From Adiantum capillus-veneris (lineage: Eukaryota; Streptophyta; Polypodiopsida; Polypodiales; Pteridaceae), in NCBI GenBank assembly GCA_014529385.2, contig CM043946.1:37834058-37894057 (forward strand): a DNA stretch of 60,000 bases, written 5' to 3'. The position numbers and the translations under genes were made by a program. The notes beneath the pieces are model-generated. The model did not search any database, was not told where the DNA came from, and worked only from the letters and a program-made list of their open reading frames with translations. Shown here piece after piece: positions 55,196 through 60,000 of the stretch (positions are counted from its first letter, which is position 1; every line of letters starts with the position of its first letter).

Positions 55196-57889
55196 GCATG
55201 AGAGGAGAGATAACTCTCTCAAGATAGGGATACGATGGCCACAAAGTGTACACATGGTGAAGCCTAAAGATTGGAGTCATCATTGTGACTAACTTCCATA
55301 GAGAGAGAAGAAGAGACAACCTCTCTACCAACATCACCCACGACCGCCAAGGAAGGCGACTCACCTTCTTCATTTCATCCCTTCACCTTGATTGCGATAG
55401 TGAACAAAGCAGTGCTATGTCTAAAGCAGAAGTAGAAAAACCTCACGACCTCTACCCACCCATGAGAAACCCCTTGTAATTACTCGTAAGGTTATCCTAA
55501 AATAAATAGCCTCTATGGCTAATCCATGTACCATCACTCTCTTGTCTCTCTCTTCTCTCCCTTTCTCTCTTCCCCATCTACCTCTACTCTAGCTGCTAGG
55601 GCTAGCGGAATTATCATACATCTAGGCCATGACCATTAACCATTGAGTATTTTAATTGAGACTAGGTATGGACCAGTCACCATAGCCTATATAGGCACAA
55701 ATTTGTCATGCATTTTGGGACACATGATACACCAAAAGGGGAACATAATAACACAAGGAGTGAGCACATAGTGGATACAAGATATGGAGCATACATAGGG
55801 AGCAACATAAAGAGAAAACAAGGAAGAACACAAGGGAGATGACACACAACAAGGGAATGACATAGGGATAGACACAAAGCACACAAGACATATACATGCA
55901 GATCACATGAAGTTCTTGGCACCTGCACATTCACCATCATCATGCACACTATACACTGTGGTGCTTCATGGGGGATTTGTCTTGCCACATGCTAGTTATC
56001 TCATGGGGAATTTGCACCATGTACATGAAATTTAGTTGATCATCCTTGCTTAGACTCCACCCACGCATCACCTACATCATTCTCACTAGCATAACACTAC
56101 TGAATTTAGCATTGTCGCTCGATCACACAACACCACCATGCAATGCCCACCTACACCATGCACATGTGCACCAGATTTTGAGGGAATTTTATCTCTCTAT
56201 ATGGCAAGAAGAAGCCTTGTCATCGCCCACAATCTCATCAAGTAGAAATTTCTCCATTGTTCTCACTACACCTTAGTTATGATGACTCTCCCCACATTTG
56301 TGTCGTGCTCGAAGATGATGGGGAGGTCCACTTTTGGCCTCATCATCTTACTCCCTTGCACTTGAAAACAACCTCCTTACATATGCCTTATCATTTTCTT
56401 CCACAATGCAAAATAAGTGCCAGGTTTCCCTTTCTTTGAGTGTATGTTTTGCTATGACCACCCTACACATCATCGCAAAATTGTGCAAGGTTTCATATTC
56501 TCTTATCATGTATGTCATACACATATTCCTTTCATGGAGCCATCTTGTGGTCTTGAACCCTGTGTACTACTACTACTCAAAATTCATCCTATGCTAGGCC
56601 TATCCTCTCTTTCATTTTCTTTGTCTTCTCCTCTAGCACTTAAAGCATTTATCAGTGACTCTGTGTATGGTCTTCTATCATGGTTGTAAGCTAGTCTTCA
56701 TGTGTTTCCTGGCTTCCCTCATAGCATCCTAGTGGCTATAAAATGCTAGGGGGGTGCCCCCCTCCCAAACCCCAGAGAGGACCGCATAATCTATGCAATT
56801 GAAGGTGTAGAGTTCACCCCTCCTTATGCATGACTTCCCACCGTCAATATCATGCTCCATGTCAATGTCAGTCACTAGCTAATAGACAATCCAAATACAA
56901 ATTTCAGCTTAAGAAGGTCATACATGAGACTCTCAAAGTCTAATGACAATTTTGTGCATCACCAAGACTAGTCATAGATGGTTGTCTTGCCTTTCACTCT
57001 ATGGGAGTTGTACCCATATACCCTGGCATAGCCATGTCAGTCTCATGCATGAGCATGTTAAAGAACTCCATGTTCGTCATCTCCATCTTCATGGTCAGAC
57101 TGTTTGACTCACTCTACTGTGTCTCACTAGAGCAAGCTCTCTCTACCTCTGTATACGTAGATCCATCCTACACATCATCATCTTGGAGCTCTCTCGCAAA
57201 AGAAATATCTGCCACCTCTCAGTGTCTAGCTATCTGCAAAGCCATATACTCATCATGTTGTGACTCACTAGAGCATAGGTGCCCTATCTCTTGATCAACT
57301 AGATCAAGCACAACATCTACGAAAGAAACATGTGTAGTCTCCCACTCGCTACATGTATGTAGCATGACTAGGACTTCACCATCTCGTATGTAGGAAACAT
57401 GCAATGGTTAAACCAAGCCGTTGCTGGTTCCTCTTGCAATCACAAGCGATTTGATTTGTATGTGAAAAGAACACTTTGAATGCAATACGTTGTCGTGCTG
57501 TGACACGTACATAGTGGGAACGCATGCTACAAGATCTATCTTGTAACTTTTTAGATACATAATTATCTTTCCTATAATGTACATATGCATATTTAAGTAT
57601 AACAATAAGCCTTCTATCTCATTCTATTATTTTTCTCAAGGGTAACCTATCCTTACTTTACCATCAGAAAATACTATGGGAAAAGCTCAATAGCTCCGCC
57701 TCTTTAACTTGGGGCAAAAAGCATTGATTCTTTATTTCTACTATCTCATTATCATCTCACACCTTAGCTAGATCTTATATCTAAGGTAAACTCCAATATA
57801 TATATATATTCTATGTATTTTTTATACTTTTCTTATATTTATTTTTAAATAGCTACTAGGAGGGAATCAAATCCTCTTGGGACACTAGG
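55196..57889. other. Unassigned stretch, no supportable gene
   Basis: Short frames only, none with recognisable motifs or conserved neighbours. Features seen: C/T-rich runs near 55530-55600, a perfect GGGGGGTGCCCCCC palindrome at 56750-56763, and (TA)n near 57798-57810. A minus-strand stretch at 57219-57404 reads smoothly but matches nothing I know. Confidence 0.5.
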
Positions 57890-58889
57890 TGGCATAATTT
57901 CAAAGATACACTTATTTTAATGCATTATTGCAAGCATGATTACAAAAATTTTTCAAGGAGCAATGTCATGCTTTCATATGGCATGAGGTGTCCTTTGGAA
58001 TTAAATGAAAGTCTAGGCTAAGGGGACCACGGGAAGACTTTTGCTACCAGAAATGGACCCTATTTTGATGAATTTTTTACACAAGGTTCCAATCCGAATT
58101 GGAAAATGATTTTAAAATAAAAATCATGGCTAATGAGCTGAAGTTTCTGCCCATATTTTTACTTTTTTATTTGGAGCCACGATTGAGGAGATATGATCAA
58201 AATACTGGACCCCAGTCTGCCCACATCATGCAGGGAAAACTCATTTTCAACTTTTCCAATTCCTATTCACATTGGCTCCTCTCTTCTTGTGTAAACCGTT
58301 GGGGGTTTCCTTCACCTATTAAAGGGGACCTCTTCTTCCTTGAAAAGAAACTCAAGCATTCAAGCCATTGATGAGAGGAATTCCTGAGGGAGTGAGTAGT
58401 AATGCCTAATTGTACTTAGCCCCATTAACATAAGCCCAAGCCTACACTTTCTCCTAGAGGAAAACTAGCCATTCTTGTATGCTATCACTGGAAGATCAAC
58501 TCTAATCAAAGAAGGTTTTGTACTTGGCGTATCAATCAAAGTAGAGTGCTCCCCTCTTCTTCTCTCTACAGCAATAATGGTACCGAAGGGTTTGTCAAGT
58601 AAGATGTGTTCTACATTGATGTTTTCTTGATTTCTTGTTGTTTTATTTTTCATCTCTAATCCGACATATATATATATATATATATATGTATCTAATCTCA
58701 TATCCTTAACCAAACCTATCTCTCTCATTCTTAGTAATTCATCCTCTCTGCAAATTCTAGGTTCTCTTTTCTACAGGTACATCTCTCCCCGCAGTATCCT
58801 TATTGCCTACAGGCAAGAATAGGGCTTGGGAGGGAAACTTCTCATCTCTTCACTTCTCTCATATCTACATTTCTCACATACTATTCTAG

Positions 58890-59108
58890 ATGAATAACCC
58901 ACATGATGATAATTTCTATCGCTTTCACTCTGTACGATCTATTAGAATTAACGTATGGATTAGCCGAAAAATACACTTTCAACAACGTATAGTGTTTCTT
59001 TTTGGCCCGGAAAGGCTTAATGACATAATTCTATCACCGGATCCCATCATACTACCTCTCATAGACTATAACTTTTCTTTTAACGTAAGCGTAGTTATCT
59101 TGCTATGA
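58890..59108 (+). CDS. Small leader ORF, module A (72 aa), GYP-D
   Basis: ATG at 58890 (MNNPHDDNFYRFHSV) to TGA at 59106-59108. The core SRKIHFQQRIVFLFGPER and the tail IILPLIDYNFSFNVSVVILL match module A of GYP-A2 (29860-30072) over most of their length, with the stop in the same place. Its stop overlaps the ATG of the next module (ATGA). Lies upstream of the gag of GYP-D. Function unknown. Confidence 0.55.
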   Translation: MNNPHDDNFYRFHSVRSIRINVWISRKIHFQQRIVFLFGPERLNDIILSPDPIILPLIDYNFSFNVSVVILL

Positions 59109-59320
59109 ACCAAGAGGATTTGTACACACAATTAATCCCAATCACTAGACAATATATATATATATTATGGTAAGCAAAAAACTACAATTGCAAAGAACAA
59201 TTCGTAGCCTATTTGGTCAGTCAAGATTGAATGCCATTAACTCATCTGTTAACCCTTTCATATTACGCATGATACGATATGACCATAGCCTTGATGTTTT
59301 CATTTTCGTATTGTTTTGAA
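59105..59320 (+). pseudogene. Small leader ORF, module B, GYP-D (frameshifted)
   Basis: ATG at 59105 (MNQEDLYTQLIPITRQ) matches the start of module B in GYP-A2 (MNHENLYDPFIPIARK). A frame change in the (TA)n tract at 59152-59166 interrupts it. The other frame continues MVSKKLQLQRTIRSLFGQ and FILRMIRYDHSLDVFIFVLF to a TGA at about 59318. The stop position matches module B of GYP-A2. Confidence 0.5.
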
Positions 59321-59526
59321 ATTCTCTTTTGTGTTCTTTCTTTGTGTGTGTGAGTGCAAGAGAGAAAGAGAGAGTCTTCTTTGATTGCACTTCTTTCCAA
59401 ACCCTAGTCTTCATGGCATCTATGGTTTAACTCCTTCATATAGTTTTTGTTGAGTTCTCTCACAAACTCTCACAGCCATAAGCCCGGTGCTTTCCTGACA
59501 AGACCGCAAATTTCTCTACATAATTT

Positions 59527-59544
59527 TGGTGAACCCGACGCGAA
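59527..59544 (+). promoter_or_regulatory. Candidate primer binding site of GYP-D
   Basis: TGGTGAACCCGACGCGAA, six bases after the CA that would end the LTR and about 30 bases before the gag ATG. The tRNA is not identified. Confidence 0.5.
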
Positions 59545-59573
59545 TCTGCTAGGGTGAGAGTTTGTGGGTAACC

Positions 59574-60000
59574 ATGGGTGATCATGTTGAGCAACAGGGT
59601 ATGCATTTTGACCCAGCAACAATGCAAATGTTTCAAGCATTTGTAATGTTCATGAAACAACAACATGCTACTGAAAGAAGGGAGATTTCAGCAATGAAGT
59701 CCATACAAGCGGTCGTCAACAGAATGGATCAGTTCAATGGAAAAGATGGAACCAAGTACTTACGCGAGTATGTGAAGGAGATGGAGCTTCATCGCGTGTC
59801 AGAAGGTGAGATGATTCAAAGCTTTGAGCTAGTTGTTGCTCCAGAAACTAGAGAGCATGTTAGGGTAATTAAAGATGGGCATGGGAGAAATTGGGAAGAA
59901 CTCAAAGTAGCTTTAAAGAAGGAATATTTCATGGAGGACTCTGAGAGAGTGACCAAAAGGACATTCTTAGAATGGGTAGTCAAGACAAAGCAAGGACTAT
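59574..60000 (+). CDS. GYP-D gag, N-terminal part (runs off the window)
   Basis: An ATG at 59574 in good context (ACCATGGG) opens a frame with no stop for the remaining 142 codons. It starts MGDHVEQQGMHFDPATMQMF, then has a short helical Met/Gln-rich segment, followed by a plant gypsy gag domain: FNGKDGTKYLREYVKEMELH, FELVVAPETREHVRVI, WEELKVALKKEYF and KRTFLEWVVK. This is the most intact coding sequence of any gypsy element here. Whether the rest of the element is intact cannot be seen. Confidence 0.85.
   Translation, partial: MGDHVEQQGMHFDPATMQMFQAFVMFMKQQHATERREISAMKSIQAVVNRMDQFNGKDGTKYLREYVKEMELHRVSEGEMIQSFELVVAPETREHVRVIKDGHGRNWEELKVALKKEYFMEDSERVTKRTFLEWVVKTKQGL

Larger units (their letters stand above)
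57890..59520 (+). repeat. GYP-D 5' LTR region (left boundary unresolved)
   Basis: Shares with the GYP-A and GYP-A2 LTRs a block that includes GAGCTGAAGTTT and GGACCCCAGTCTGCCCAC (58205-58226). Contains a TATA-like CTATTAAAGGGG near 58317 and (TA)n at 58663-58690. The right end is placed at TCTCTACA (59520) because a primer-site-like TGGTGAACCCGACGCGAA follows at 59527. No second LTR is in the window. Confidence 0.6.

Noticed and set aside
55677-55988. Minus-strand 103-codon ORF rich in Cys and Leu
   Set aside because: No motif, low-complexity hydrophobic composition, no conserved neighbours.

Overview
This 60 kb window looks like intergenic heterochromatin from a land plant, probably a seed plant. 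I found no convincing host gene, tRNA or rRNA. Nearly everything recognisable is transposable element: plant-type Ty1/copia elements primed by initiator tRNA-Met (primer site TGGTATCAGAGC), Ty3/gypsy elements with archaeal-type RNase H or long LTRs, and a CACTA (En/Spm) transposon whose introns follow GT-AG. Most elements are decayed by stops, frameshifts and deletions. Long GA/CT tracts recur inside LTRs. The species cannot be fixed from the sequence.

Names used here: GYP = gypsy-like element, COP = copia-like element. Layout: 1-2558 is a long LTR of GYP-A (+ strand) with a stub of gag to 2854. A CACTA transposon with a split, nearly readable transposase gene (3582-7879) ends at 8502. COP-1 (8503-19395, +) abuts it and contains COP-3 (10464-16026, - strand) as a clean nested insertion with target duplication CGTCC. 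COP-2 (19396-22039 plus an LTR, -) is cut off by COP-1. 22.4-23.8 kb holds nothing I recognise. COP-4 (23.8-25.0 kb, -) is two LTR pieces around an RNase H tail.

25056-41767 is a three-level nest. A copia LTR (COP-5) is split by GYP-B (25176-41134, target duplication GTTCA, LTRs of about 1.0 kb, no pol of its own). GYP-B in turn contains GYP-A2 (26255 to about 32.9 kb, -), a relative of GYP-A with a full 5' LTR, an unusual leader of small ORFs, gag, protease and a broken reverse transcriptase. GYP-B's own interior carries an unrecognised decayed coding region (33.8-36.4 kb) and several odd repeat tracts.

41.8-42.8 kb is a dead gypsy integrase. GYP-C (43809-54366, -) is a complete gypsy element with 2.25 kb LTRs, the 4-bp flank repeat CTAT, gag, protease, RT, two RNase H domains and integrase, all damaged. 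54738-55192 is a MITE-like element with TAA flanks. 55.2-57.9 kb holds no supportable gene. From about 58.0 kb to the end lies the 5' part of GYP-D (+), whose gag is open at the window edge.

The most unusual signal is a family of ~70-residue ORFs (modules A and B) with conserved start and stop positions. They occur in tandem upstream of gag in two different elements (29860-30306 on -, 58890-59320 on +). In GYP-A2 they are followed by a tandemly duplicated unrecognised protein (28766-29853). Extra ORFs upstream of gag are known in Tat/Ogre-type gypsy elements, but I do not recognise these sequences.
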